From NCBI GenBank assembly GCA_937877765.1, contig CALGBN010000070.1:1-5534 (forward strand): a stretch of 5,534 nucleotides of DNA, in the 5' to 3' direction. This DNA is from Candidatus Bathyarchaeota archaeon. Lineage in GTDB: Archaea > Thermoproteota > Bathyarchaeia > TCS64. Shown here piece after piece: positions 1-5,474 of the stretch. The notes beneath the pieces are model-generated. The model made no database searches and was not told the origin of the DNA. It was given only the letters and a program-made list of their open reading frames with translations. A program made the position numbers and the translations under genes. The number at the start of each line of letters is the position of its first letter. Position 1 is the stretch's first letter.

Positions 1-1
1 C

Positions 2-190
2 TCACTGGAGAAATTCATGATGAAAGCCATCACAGGCGGTACAGATGCAGTTGCAGATGTTACAGTTGGCGTAAGACAAGGAGACAAGACCATCACAGCA
101 AGCAGCGTCCATGGCGATACAGTTATGGCTAGCGTCGAGGCTATCCTGAAAGGCATGAATAGACTACTTGACAAGAAGGAAACAGAATGA
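2..190 (+). CDS. C-terminal end of a 2-isopropylmalate synthase / citramalate synthase family protein (5' partial)
   Basis: Only the last 62 codons are present; the frame is open from base 2 and stops with TGA at 188-190. The peptide has the pattern of the LeuA-type C-terminal allosteric domain: a TGGTDAVADVTV stretch, then basic/acidic strand residues, then HGDTVMASVEAILKGMNRLL, matching the usual D-x-(V/I)-x-ASxxA final helix. In this family (LeuA, CimA, and homologues with this domain) an acyl group from acetyl-CoA is condensed with a 2-oxo acid, and the C-terminal domain binds the feedback inhibitor (leucine or isoleucine). The catalytic TIM barrel lies outside the window, so 2-oxoisovalerate (LeuA) and pyruvate (CimA) cannot be separated as substrate. 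Its stop overlaps the leuC start as ATGA, which implies translational coupling and the same operon. The family call is fairly secure; the exact enzyme is not. Confidence 0.82.
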   Translation, partial: SLEKFMMKAITGGTDAVADVTVGVRQGDKTITASSVHGDTVMASVEAILKGMNRLLDKKETE

Positions 191-1440
191 GTACAATCGC
201 ACAAAAAATATTAGCAAAACACGCTGGCTTAGAGGAAGCCATACCCGGTGAGATAGTAAAGGCAGATATCGATTTCGCTTTCATGCCTGCTCTCACAGCA
301 GCTTTAGCTTTCCACGCCATGTATGATATGGACATCAAAAAGGTGTTTGACCCAAAAAAGGTCACAATTCTATTGGATCATATCGCACCAGCGACTAACA
401 TCACAAACGCGACACTTCACAAGGAGTGCAGAGAGATCGCTAAGGAGCAAAACCTTGAAACATTTTATGATATTAACAGCGGTGTCTGCCACCAGATAAT
501 CCCCGAAAACGGTCACGTATACCCGGGTATGCTGATGGTAGGAGCAGACAGCCACACATGTACACACGGAGCCTTCGGAGCATTCACAACGGGAATAGGC
601 AGCACAGACATGGGTGCTGCAATAGGCACAGGAAAGCTCTGGTTTAAGGTTCCTGAAACCATCAAGATACAGGCAGAAGGCTCACTGAGTCGTCGTGTCA
701 TGAGTAAGGATGTTATATTGAATGCAGCTAAGCAGCTTGGAGCCGATGGAGCGACCTATTGTGCATTGGAGTTCAGAGGCTCAACTATAAGTGAGATGAG
801 TATCGGGGCAAGAATGACCCTATGCAACATGGCGATCGAAGTGGGCGGTAAAGCTGGTATCTGTATGCCAGACCAGAAAACATTCAAGTTCCTTGAGGGA
901 CGTGTCAAAAACGAGTACACTCCAGTCTACTCAGACAAGGACGCAGTATACAAAAAGACCGTCGAGATTGATGGAATGCATCTAGAGCCACAGGTAGCAT
1001 GCCCACACGCAGTTGATAATGTTAAACCGGTTACTGACGTAGCTGGGACAAAGATCAATCAAGTATTCATTGGATCATGCACAAACGGGCGCCTTGAAGA
1101 CCTTCAGGTAGCTGCAGATATACTGGAAGGCGAGAAAATCAGCAAGGATGTACGAGTAATCACTACACCGGCTAGCCCAGAAGTATACAAAGCAGCCAAC
1201 AAGGCAGGAATCATCACCGCATTGATGGACGCAGGAGCAGTATTATGCAACCCAAGCTGCAGCGTATGCTTCGGCGGAAACCACGGCATATTGGCACCCG
1301 GCGAGGTAAGCCTAAGCACTAGCAACAGAAACTTCCGAGGAAGACAGGGAAGCACAGAAGCATTTGTCTACCTGAGCAGCCCGGCCACTGCGGCAGCTAG
1401 CGCATTGTATGGGGTCATAACTGACCCAAGGGAGGTTTAG
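187..1440 (+). CDS. leuC: 3-isopropylmalate dehydratase large subunit (LeuC, archaeal type)
   Basis: With LeuD this isomerises 2-isopropylmalate to 3-isopropylmalate through a [4Fe-4S] cluster, in the cytoplasm; archaeal paralogues can act on citramalate or homoaconitate instead. The 417 aa match the compact archaeal form. Cluster ligands are visible as Cys298 (in IGSCTNGR) and Cys358/Cys361 (in NPSCSVC). Other aconitase-fold motifs are present: DH at 64-65, CHQ at 101-103, GADSHTCTHGAFG around 121-130, and STSNRNFRGRQGS near the C-terminus. The NPSCSxC and NFRGRQGS segments resemble the methanogen isopropylmalate type more than the homoaconitase type (from memory). The start ATG overlaps the upstream TGA and has AAGGA six bases before it. 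One oddity: residues 34-35 are Pro-Ala where relatives have His-Asp or His-Glu, a position equivalent to aconitase Gln72. The family is certain; the substrate is inferred from the family and its neighbours. Confidence 0.95.
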   Translation: MSTIAQKILAKHAGLEEAIPGEIVKADIDFAFMPALTAALAFHAMYDMDIKKVFDPKKVTILLDHIAPATNITNATLHKECREIAKEQNLETFYDINSGVCHQIIPENGHVYPGMLMVGADSHTCTHGAFGAFTTGIGSTDMGAAIGTGKLWFKVPETIKIQAEGSLSRRVMSKDVILNAAKQLGADGATYCALEFRGSTISEMSIGARMTLCNMAIEVGGKAGICMPDQKTFKFLEGRVKNEYTPVYSDKDAVYKKTVEIDGMHLEPQVACPHAVDNVKPVTDVAGTKINQVFIGSCTNGRLEDLQVAADILEGEKISKDVRVITTPASPEVYKAANKAGIITALMDAGAVLCNPSCSVCFGGNHGILAPGEVSLSTSNRNFRGRQGSTEAFVYLSSPATAAASALYGVITDPREV

Positions 1441-1442
1441 AG

Positions 1443-1931
1443 ATGAAGGGAAAAGCATGGAAATATGGCGATGATATTAACACTGACTTCATCTTACCGG
1501 GAATCTATCTAGAGCTCACAGACCCTAAAGAGATTGGTAAACACGCAATGGAAGGAATCGATCCATCATTCGTTGGAAAGGTTCAACCCGGTGACGTAAT
1601 AATAGGTGGACGAAACTTTGGTCTTGGTAGCAGCCGAGAACAGGCACCCATCGCACTGAAGTACTCTGGTGTATCAGCTGTTATCGCAGAAAGCTTTGCA
1701 CGTATCTTCTATAGAAACGCGGCTAATCTTGGGTTACCTGCCTTGGAGTGTCCTAATGTTAGTAAAGAGATTAAGACAGGTGACACTGTTGAGGTGGATA
1801 TTGAGGCGGGTAAGATCATCGTAAACGGTGAAAAAGAGCTTGAGTTTGTACCTGTTCCACCTTTTATGATGGAGATTCTTGAGGCCGGTGGACTACGAGA
1901 ATACATCAAACAGAACCGCGCCAAGTGGTAA
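1443..1931 (+). CDS. leuD: 3-isopropylmalate dehydratase small subunit (LeuD)
   Basis: This 162-aa protein is the swivelling small domain that completes the LeuCD active site. The N-terminal [12 protein letters not shown] segment (9-20) is the family signature. The substrate-recognition loop follows as YLEL at 22-25, and the anion-binding GSSRE motif is at 62-66 within [23 protein letters not shown] is also typical. The length is that of the archaeal/short LeuD class (about 160-170 aa), not the roughly 200-aa bacterial class. GGAGGT at 1431-1436 lies six bases before the ATG and overlaps the end of leuC, and the gap between the genes is only 2 bp, so the subunits should be made together. In characterised methanogen paralogues the loop reads YLRT (homoaconitase) or YLVY (isopropylmalate); YLEL matches neither, so the precise substrate is open. 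Confidence 0.95.
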   Translation: MKGKAWKYGDDINTDFILPGIYLELTDPKEIGKHAMEGIDPSFVGKVQPGDVIIGGRNFGLGSSREQAPIALKYSGVSAVIAESFARIFYRNAANLGLPALECPNVSKEIKTGDTVEVDIEAGKIIVNGEKELEFVPVPPFMMEILEAGGLREYIKQNRAKW

Positions 1932-1960
1932 ATTACTCTTTTATTCCCATATTTTCTACT
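1932..1960 (+). promoter_or_regulatory. T-rich intergenic spacer: possible leuD transcription end and TATA-like box for the next gene
   Basis: The 36 bp between leuD and the next ORF are rich in T on the coding strand, with short runs (CTTTTATT at 1938-1945, ATTTTCT at about 1951-1957) and no clear hairpin. Archaeal termination can rely on such T tracts. The same CTTTTATT lies about 25-28 bases before the ATG at 1968, the spacing of a TATA box in a leaderless transcript. Both readings are inferences from composition and spacing. Confidence 0.3.
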
Positions 1961-1967
1961 AGTATCC

Positions 1968-2180
1968 ATGGCTTGTTACTTCAGGCATATGAAAGAGATA
2001 TTTGCCCAAATAGATATAGAGATCACTCAGGAAAACAAGAAAGAGATAGACCGTAAAATCCATGAATATCTTGGCGTCGAGTACAAAAACTGTAGCCAGA
2101 CATGGAAACTAATCAAGGAACGTAGATCAGAAAACCCAGAACAATTCATCACAGAACTCAAAAACACCCTAACAGCATAG
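1968..2180 (+). CDS. Small charged protein of unknown function (70 aa, or 63 aa from ATG 1989)
   Basis: I do not recognise a named family. The protein is soluble and highly charged, without a signal peptide or membrane segment. It reads as amphipathic helices: EITQENKKEIDRKIHEYL, then a conserved-looking GVEYKNCSQTWKLIKE core with a single Cys, then a Lys/Glu helix ending ELKNTLTA. It resembles small archaeal proteins of 60-70 aa found next to metabolic genes, but I cannot place it further. ATG 1968 is given because a TATA-like CTTTTATT lies 25-28 bases upstream. The second in-frame ATG at 1989 begins a more typical sequence (MKEIFAQIDIEIT) after a weak AGG and may be the true start; the first seven residues (MACYFRH) look unlike the rest. 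It is 36 bp after leuD on the same strand, so read-through from the leu operon is possible, and a terminator-like structure follows immediately. Confidence 0.72.
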   Translation: MACYFRHMKEIFAQIDIEITQENKKEIDRKIHEYLGVEYKNCSQTWKLIKERRSENPEQFITELKNTLTA

Positions 2181-2188
2181 GGGGGAGG

Positions 2189-2224
2189 GGGATACCAGCA
2201 TCCCAGCTATAAACAAGCTTTTTT
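2189..2224 (+). terminator. Hairpin plus T-run terminator after the small ORF
   Basis: A G-rich run (2181-2191) follows the stop codon. GGGAT at 2189-2193 pairs with ATCCC at 2200-2204 (5-bp stem, 6-base loop). A second short AGCT/AGCT stem (2205-2208 with 2216-2219) runs directly into six T (2219-2224). A hairpin followed by a T run on the coding strand fits a terminator that would close the leu operon plus the small gene. Confidence 0.5.
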
Positions 2225-2231
2225 CCATGAA

Positions 2232-2252
2232 AACAGCCCCAGAACAGCCCAG
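2232..2252. repeat. Short tandem direct repeat AACAGCCC(C)AG x2
   Basis: AACAGCCCCAG (2232-2242) is followed directly by AACAGCCCAG (2243-2252), two copies differing by one C. The repeat lies between the terminator and the nucleotidyltransferase promoter. It is too short to call an attachment site or operator and may be chance or slippage. Confidence 0.3.
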
Positions 2253-2318
2253 ATCAAGCCGCAATATATGTTGAAAACCGTCACCTTAACCGGTAAATAA
2301 GTACACAATAACTGGGGA

Positions 2319-2351
2319 ATATTATAGAAACTGGTTTAACTCGTTAAATCA
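2319..2351 (+). promoter_or_regulatory. Promoter with palindromic operator-like element before the nucleotidyltransferase gene
   Basis: TTTAAC at 2335-2340 and GTTAAA at 2343-2348 form a perfect 6-bp inverted repeat around TC. The left arm is centred about 25 bases before ATG 2363, where a TATA box for a leaderless mRNA would sit, and no Shine-Dalgarno is visible before that ATG. AATATTATAG at 2319-2328 is an alternative TATA box giving a leader of about 12 bases; the palindrome would then lie between TATA and start site, a common place for archaeal repressors. The sequence from 2335 to 2351 recurs almost unchanged at 4134-4151. Confidence 0.45.
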
Positions 2352-2362
2352 TTCTTTGAGCT

Positions 2363-3466
2363 ATGACGAGTCTAGAGGCGTTTGTAGATGTTTTCATCAA
2401 ATACGTACACATGAATCACCGCGACCACGTGGCATTGATCTTCACCTACGGTAGCTACGCAAGAGGTAAAAGAACACCTACAAGTGACATAGACTTAGCC
2501 TACATAACAGAAACAGGGGAAAATGACTGTCTCTACAACTCATTCGTCTACAATGGCATCGGTAACGAGTTCTGGCCAATCTCATGGACAAGACTAGAAA
2601 GAATCGCAGACGCACAGGATCACTACCCTGTATCAGCACCCATGATAGCCTACTCCAAGATACTATGGAGCAGATCAGAAAAAGACCTAGAACGATTCAT
2701 GGCGCTCAAGGAAAAGATTGAGGAATACAGGAAACTAGGAAAAAGAGAATACATGGTCAATAAATCACTTGAAACATACAGTGAAGTATACACAAACATC
2801 GCAAAACTATCAATAGAGAAAACACTCTCTGGCACACGTTACTTAGCCATAAAAACCATCATCGACTGTAGCGAAGCCCTAGGATACGCTAACCAAACAT
2901 ACTTCACAAGTGGATGGGGATCAAATCATAATGAAGTACTCACGTTAAAACACCGCCCCAAAAACCTAGAGAAATACATTGATACCATCATATCATCCAC
3001 AAGCACTACTGAGATCAAAACTGCAGCTGAGACCCTTGCACTAGAAACACGCAGAATATTGGTCAAGCTTCAAAGAGAAACCATGAAGCCATCTGGACTA
3101 CGAAAACACATAACAGACTACTACCCCGGCATCAAAGAATATATCAATAAGATCAAGACCGCCACAGAAAAAGAAGATAGGATAAAAACAGCCATAGCTG
3201 CCTACACGGTCCAAGCTGAATTAACTCACATGCTATGTCACGGAGAAACAGGCGCATCAAACCCAGTCTTTAACATTCCAAGCGAGACAAAACAAGAATA
3301 CCTGAGATATGGTTTTGCTGATCTCTTAGAAAATATAAACACTCTAAGTGATAAATCAGACATACTAGACCGAACAACTCAGATACTATTCAAAAAACAA
3401 GGTATTAACCTCAATAAAGTTGAAAACCTTACAGAATTCACGAAAAACATGAAGAAAAAATGCTGA
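2363..3466 (+). CDS. Nucleotidyltransferase-domain protein (pol beta / aminoglycoside-nucleotidyltransferase fold) with long helical C-terminal region
   Basis: The N-terminal 100 residues carry the superfamily signature: GS at 30-31 followed by DID at 42-44 (GSYARGKRTPTSDIDLAY). Asp42 and Asp44 are the expected metal ligands, and Glu69 (in NEFWPISW) is a likely third carboxylate. Such enzymes transfer a nucleoside monophosphate from an NTP to a hydroxyl group of a small molecule, protein or RNA; the substrate cannot be read here. From about residue 105 to 367 the protein is predicted mostly helical and Lys/Glu-rich, with no second motif I recognise. At 367 aa it is far longer than the roughly 100-aa MNT antitoxins and nearer in layout to aminoglycoside-type enzymes with a helical C-terminal domain. 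No signal or membrane segment is seen. The start follows a promoter-like palindrome, consistent with a leaderless mRNA. It appears monocistronic: 95 bp with a new promoter separate it from the next gene. Confidence 0.85.
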   Translation: MTSLEAFVDVFIKYVHMNHRDHVALIFTYGSYARGKRTPTSDIDLAYITETGENDCLYNSFVYNGIGNEFWPISWTRLERIADAQDHYPVSAPMIAYSKILWSRSEKDLERFMALKEKIEEYRKLGKREYMVNKSLETYSEVYTNIAKLSIEKTLSGTRYLAIKTIIDCSEALGYANQTYFTSGWGSNHNEVLTLKHRPKNLEKYIDTIISSTSTTEIKTAAETLALETRRILVKLQRETMKPSGLRKHITDYYPGIKEYINKIKTATEKEDRIKTAIAAYTVQAELTHMLCHGETGASNPVFNIPSETKQEYLRYGFADLLENINTLSDKSDILDRTTQILFKKQGINLNKVENLTEFTKNMKKKC

Positions 3467-3502
3467 AAAAGGCTAATTGTCACCAATAAAATGAATAGAT
3501 TA

Positions 3503-3549
3503 AGAAAACCTTTTAAATTAACGAACACGCATAAATGCTCGTCGGGGTG
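3503..3549 (+). promoter_or_regulatory. Promoter and Shine-Dalgarno region of the winged-helix regulator gene
   Basis: GAAAACC (3504-3510, BRE-like, purine-rich) precedes TTTTAAAT (3511-3518), a good archaeal TATA box that predicts transcription starting near 3540. GGGGTG at 3544-3549 is a plausible Shine-Dalgarno. It sits five bases before ATG 3555, which opens only a 9-codon ORF, and twelve bases before GTG 3562, which opens the long ORF. A second TATA-like ATAAAT at 3531-3536 is about 28 bases before GTG 3562 and could instead give a leaderless transcript. Confidence 0.5.
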
Positions 3550-3554
3550 CAGAA

Positions 3555-3584
3555 ATGACAGGTGTATATATTCTCCGGGCCTAA
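3555..3584 (+). other. Overlapping 9-codon mini-ORF (possible leader peptide or frameshift remnant)
   Basis: ATG 3555 encodes MTGVYILRA then TAA. It has the best-spaced Shine-Dalgarno in the region (GGGGTG, five bases away) and overlaps the GTG start of the regulator by 23 bases in another frame. It could be a leader ORF that couples or tunes translation. It could also be the real N-terminus of the regulator, separated from it by a 1-base indel. Nothing else shows that it is made. Confidence 0.25.
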
Positions 3585-4044
3585 AAGCCAAACTTATCCG
3601 ACTCCCGAATTTAGAAACATTCTCGAAAACATCAAAGACATAAAACGAGAGGTAACTGAGTTCGGCCAAACCACACAAGACACAATAGCCGTAAACAGGC
3701 TCATCAAAAGAGTAGACGCACTAGAGCAGAGCATCTATCTCCACAGCAGACAACTAAACACAATGGAACAAGCATTGATGACTGCAGCTAGTACAAAGCT
3801 TACTGAGAAACAGCGAACCATCCTAAACTGGCTTACCACTCAGTACGAGGATGACGAAGTCTACACGAATCTAATAAAACTGTTAAGCGATGAGCTTGAG
3901 ATACCAGAATCAACAGTACGCTGGAATCTAAGAGGGCTACGTGAAGCTGACCTCATAAACGCAGGCACAAAAGATAACAAAGGTGTTCCAGTGCGGCTTA
4001 CCATGATGGGTAAAATCATGGCGAACTATGCTAATGGGTTCTAA
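3562..4044 (+). CDS. Coiled-coil / winged helix-turn-helix transcriptional regulator (MarR-like wHTH)
   Basis: This 160-aa protein has two parts. Residues about 16-76 form a long polar helix with heptad-like hydrophobics (ILENIKDIKREV, then NRLIKRVDALEQSIYL), probably a dimerising coiled coil. Residues about 80-156 form a winged helix: TEKQRTILNWL is helix 1, LIKLLSDELEI with PESTVRWNLRGLREADLI is the helix-turn-helix with the recognition helix near 115-129, and NAGTKDNKGVPVRLTMMGKIMA is the wing followed by the MarR-type final helix. It is expected to be a cytoplasmic DNA-binding protein; no ligand or metal site is visible. GTG 3562 is the only upstream start in this frame, although the Shine-Dalgarno is better spaced for ATG 3555 in another frame, so the N-terminus is uncertain. 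It lies between the nucleotidyltransferase and integrase-like genes, whose upstream regions share a palindromic element, so it may regulate them (inference). Confidence 0.82.
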   Translation: MYIFSGPKSQTYPTPEFRNILENIKDIKREVTEFGQTTQDTIAVNRLIKRVDALEQSIYLHSRQLNTMEQALMTAASTKLTEKQRTILNWLTTQYEDDEVYTNLIKLLSDELEIPESTVRWNLRGLREADLINAGTKDNKGVPVRLTMMGKIMANYANGF

Positions 4045-4060
4045 CCAAACTCATCTATTC

Positions 4061-4067
4061 GGTTTTT
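4061..4067 (+). terminator. Weak T-run terminator after the regulator
   Basis: GGTTTTT lies 17 bases after the regulator stop codon and could pair through GGTT with AACC at 4043-4046, but the loop is long and the stem is only 4 bp. The support is mostly the T run and its position. Confidence 0.25.
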
Positions 4068-4122
4068 GATTAGATTACTCTAGGATATACTCTGTTTCTA
4101 TATTTGTAAGGGCAACTTAGAA

Positions 4123-4151
4123 TACCCATAACCTTTAAACTCATTAAATCA
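4123..4151 (+). promoter_or_regulatory. Promoter/operator-like element upstream of the integrase-like gene
   Basis: CCTTTAAAC (4132-4140) is a TATA-like box predicting transcription starting near 4160-4165. It is the left half of TTTAAACTCATTAAATCA (4134-4151), with inverted arms TTTAA and TTAAA around ACTCA. ACTCRTTAAATCA within it also occurs at 2339-2351 before the nucleotidyltransferase, with one difference in 13 bases. It would give the integrase-like gene a leader of about 98 bases. A second candidate, TCTTTTACA at 4227-4235, is about 28 bases before ATG 4260 and would make that mRNA leaderless. Confidence 0.45.
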
Positions 4152-4177
4152 AAGGTGTGTCTGGTGTAAAATCAAGC

Positions 4178-4216
4178 ATGAGCAGCATTGAAGCTTACAA
4201 AAACATGCTTGTATGA
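4178..4216 (+). other. 12-codon mini-ORF in the leader of the integrase-like gene
   Basis: ATG 4178 encodes MSSIEAYKNMLV then TGA. It starts about 16 bases after the transcription start predicted from the 4134 TATA box, with GGTG at 4163-4166 upstream. It is in a different frame from the main ORF at 4260 and ends 43 bases before it. It may be a leader peptide, a chance ORF, or a displaced N-terminus; only position and a weak ribosome site support it. Confidence 0.2.
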
Positions 4217-4259
4217 ACATCATAACTCTTTTACAGTCCAAGACGGATTATTTTTCTTA

Positions 4260-5474
4260 ATGTCTAACAGTTTTTTTGTCCTTGAACCACCGCCAGAACA
4301 CCCAGACAAGACCCACCCAGTATATTATCAACGAATGAAGATCACAGAGAACGAAAAACAACAATTCATGACCAGCACATCAGTGAAAAACTGGATAACA
4401 GCACACCCCAGCTATATCGAAAAAATACCCCAAGTAATCAAATTCACAAAATGGCTAAGCCAAAACAGCCAATATTTTGATGGAATCACCACCATAGACG
4501 ATATTCACATGATACAGGATGATCTAGAAGGCCGCAAACGCCAGCGGCTGGTCCAAGAACTCATTTTATACTGTTCTCAGCTGTTCGCCCTGTCAAAAAG
4601 CAAAGAAAACACATACGACACAATATTAAGCCTACTTAAAACAGAAAACTGGGCCTTTCCCGCACCACCAGATCCCCCAAAATTCCGCGACTCTTACCGC
4701 CAAGATCTCCCAGAAATGACCCTCGATCACTTCCTAAGAGCCTTTCGCCAGCTTCAGGGCCTCATGTTACAGTCGGCCTTTCTATGTAAATTTCAGATGA
4801 CAGTCGGAACGAAAGAGTTTCTATGGTTCAGTAATCATGGCTGGCCTCTCATAAAGGACCAATTCATGGAAAAAGCCAGCACACACCTGAAAGACCCCAA
4901 CCGCCTAATGATAGATGTATATGTAGGACGCTTCAAGACTGGAGCACCTGAATTCCGCACCAGCATAGAGCGCGACGGCCTGGAGCTATTGCGACAGTAT
5001 TTTGAGACTGAGCGCGGGATCCCTCAGGACCATGAAGCCATCTGGATAAAAGAAAACGGATCACCACTAACCAGCAGCGACATGACAAAACACTGGATCC
5101 AAGCCCTGAAAAAAGCTGGCCTCTACGATCCACGATACGGACCATGCCCTGAATGTGAGACACCCATGAGACGCAAACGCAGAGCCAGACACTACATCTA
5201 CTATTGCCCTCTGTGCGACTACAAAAAAGAGACCAAGCACGCGATCAAGGGCCTGGCCTCGAATCGTAGAAACCGCACAGGCATGGGGATCCATGACGCC
5301 ACCTGTGACCTCCCCATGTCACTAATGCAAAAATCAAACATCAAAGACTGGGTAATCAACTTCAGACACGGCCACGTAATAGACCCCAACAACTACAAAA
5401 GAATAATCAGCAAAGATCCAGCCTGGGGAGAAAAACAATACGCCCTAGCAGCCCCATACCTCAACATACTAAGC
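4260..5474 (+). CDS. Tyrosine recombinase/integrase-like protein with inserted zinc ribbon and substituted catalytic arginines (3' partial)
   Basis: The frame is open from ATG 4260 to the end of real sequence, giving 405 native residues. ATG 4335 (residue 26) is an alternative start; neither has a Shine-Dalgarno. Residues about 40-150 are helical (FTKWLSQNSQYF region) and fit a core DNA-binding domain. About 165-405 fit the tyrosine recombinase catalytic domain: GTK at 183-185 where family members have G-x-R, FKTG with Lys226 as the beta-hairpin lysine, GIHDAT with His345 but Thr348 where HxxR has Arg, GH at 371-372, and a candidate nucleophile Tyr379 in NNYKR. Between the KKAGL helix and GIHDAT lies a CPEC/CPLC zinc ribbon (Cys296, 299, 316, 319) in an Arg/Lys-rich loop. 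Active members cut and rejoin DNA at attachment sites; losing both arginines predicts weak or no activity. CGC makes up about half of its arginine codons, against AGA in the upstream genes, suggesting transfer. The C-terminus is cut off by adapter sequence. Fold assignment is by eye. Confidence 0.7.

Noticed and set aside
141..701. Reverse-strand open frames of 62-74 codons opposite leuC
   Set aside because: They lie wholly within a clearly recognised leuC gene, have no recognisable motifs, and mirror its codons.
2181..2191. G-quadruplex in the G-rich run after the small ORF
   Set aside because: Only two adjacent G runs are present; four are needed for an intramolecular quadruplex.
2281..2300. 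Imperfect palindrome around ACCGGT as an operator
   Set aside because: It has only a 6-bp perfect core with one mismatch pair beyond it, and it is not repeated near the other promoters.
2363..4044. MNT-HEPN type toxin-antitoxin pair
   Set aside because: The nucleotidyltransferase is three times longer than MNT antitoxins, I found no Rx4-6H HEPN motif in it or in its neighbour, and the next gene is a winged-helix regulator with its own promoter.
4045..4259. tRNA gene or tRNA-derived attachment site next to the integrase-like gene
   Set aside because: No T-loop GTTCRA-type motif or cloverleaf pairing was seen, and no long direct repeat was found in the window.
4271..4277. Seven-T run near the integrase-like start as a programmed frameshift site
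   Set aside because: The frame is already open on both sides of it from ATG 4260, and the alternative frames give no meaningful extension; it is only a possible homopolymer error site.
4933..5294. Two overlapping reverse-strand open frames of about 75 codons opposite the integrase-like gene
   Set aside because: The forward frame is continuous with domain motifs (zinc ribbon, GIHD, GH...Y); the reverse frames show none.
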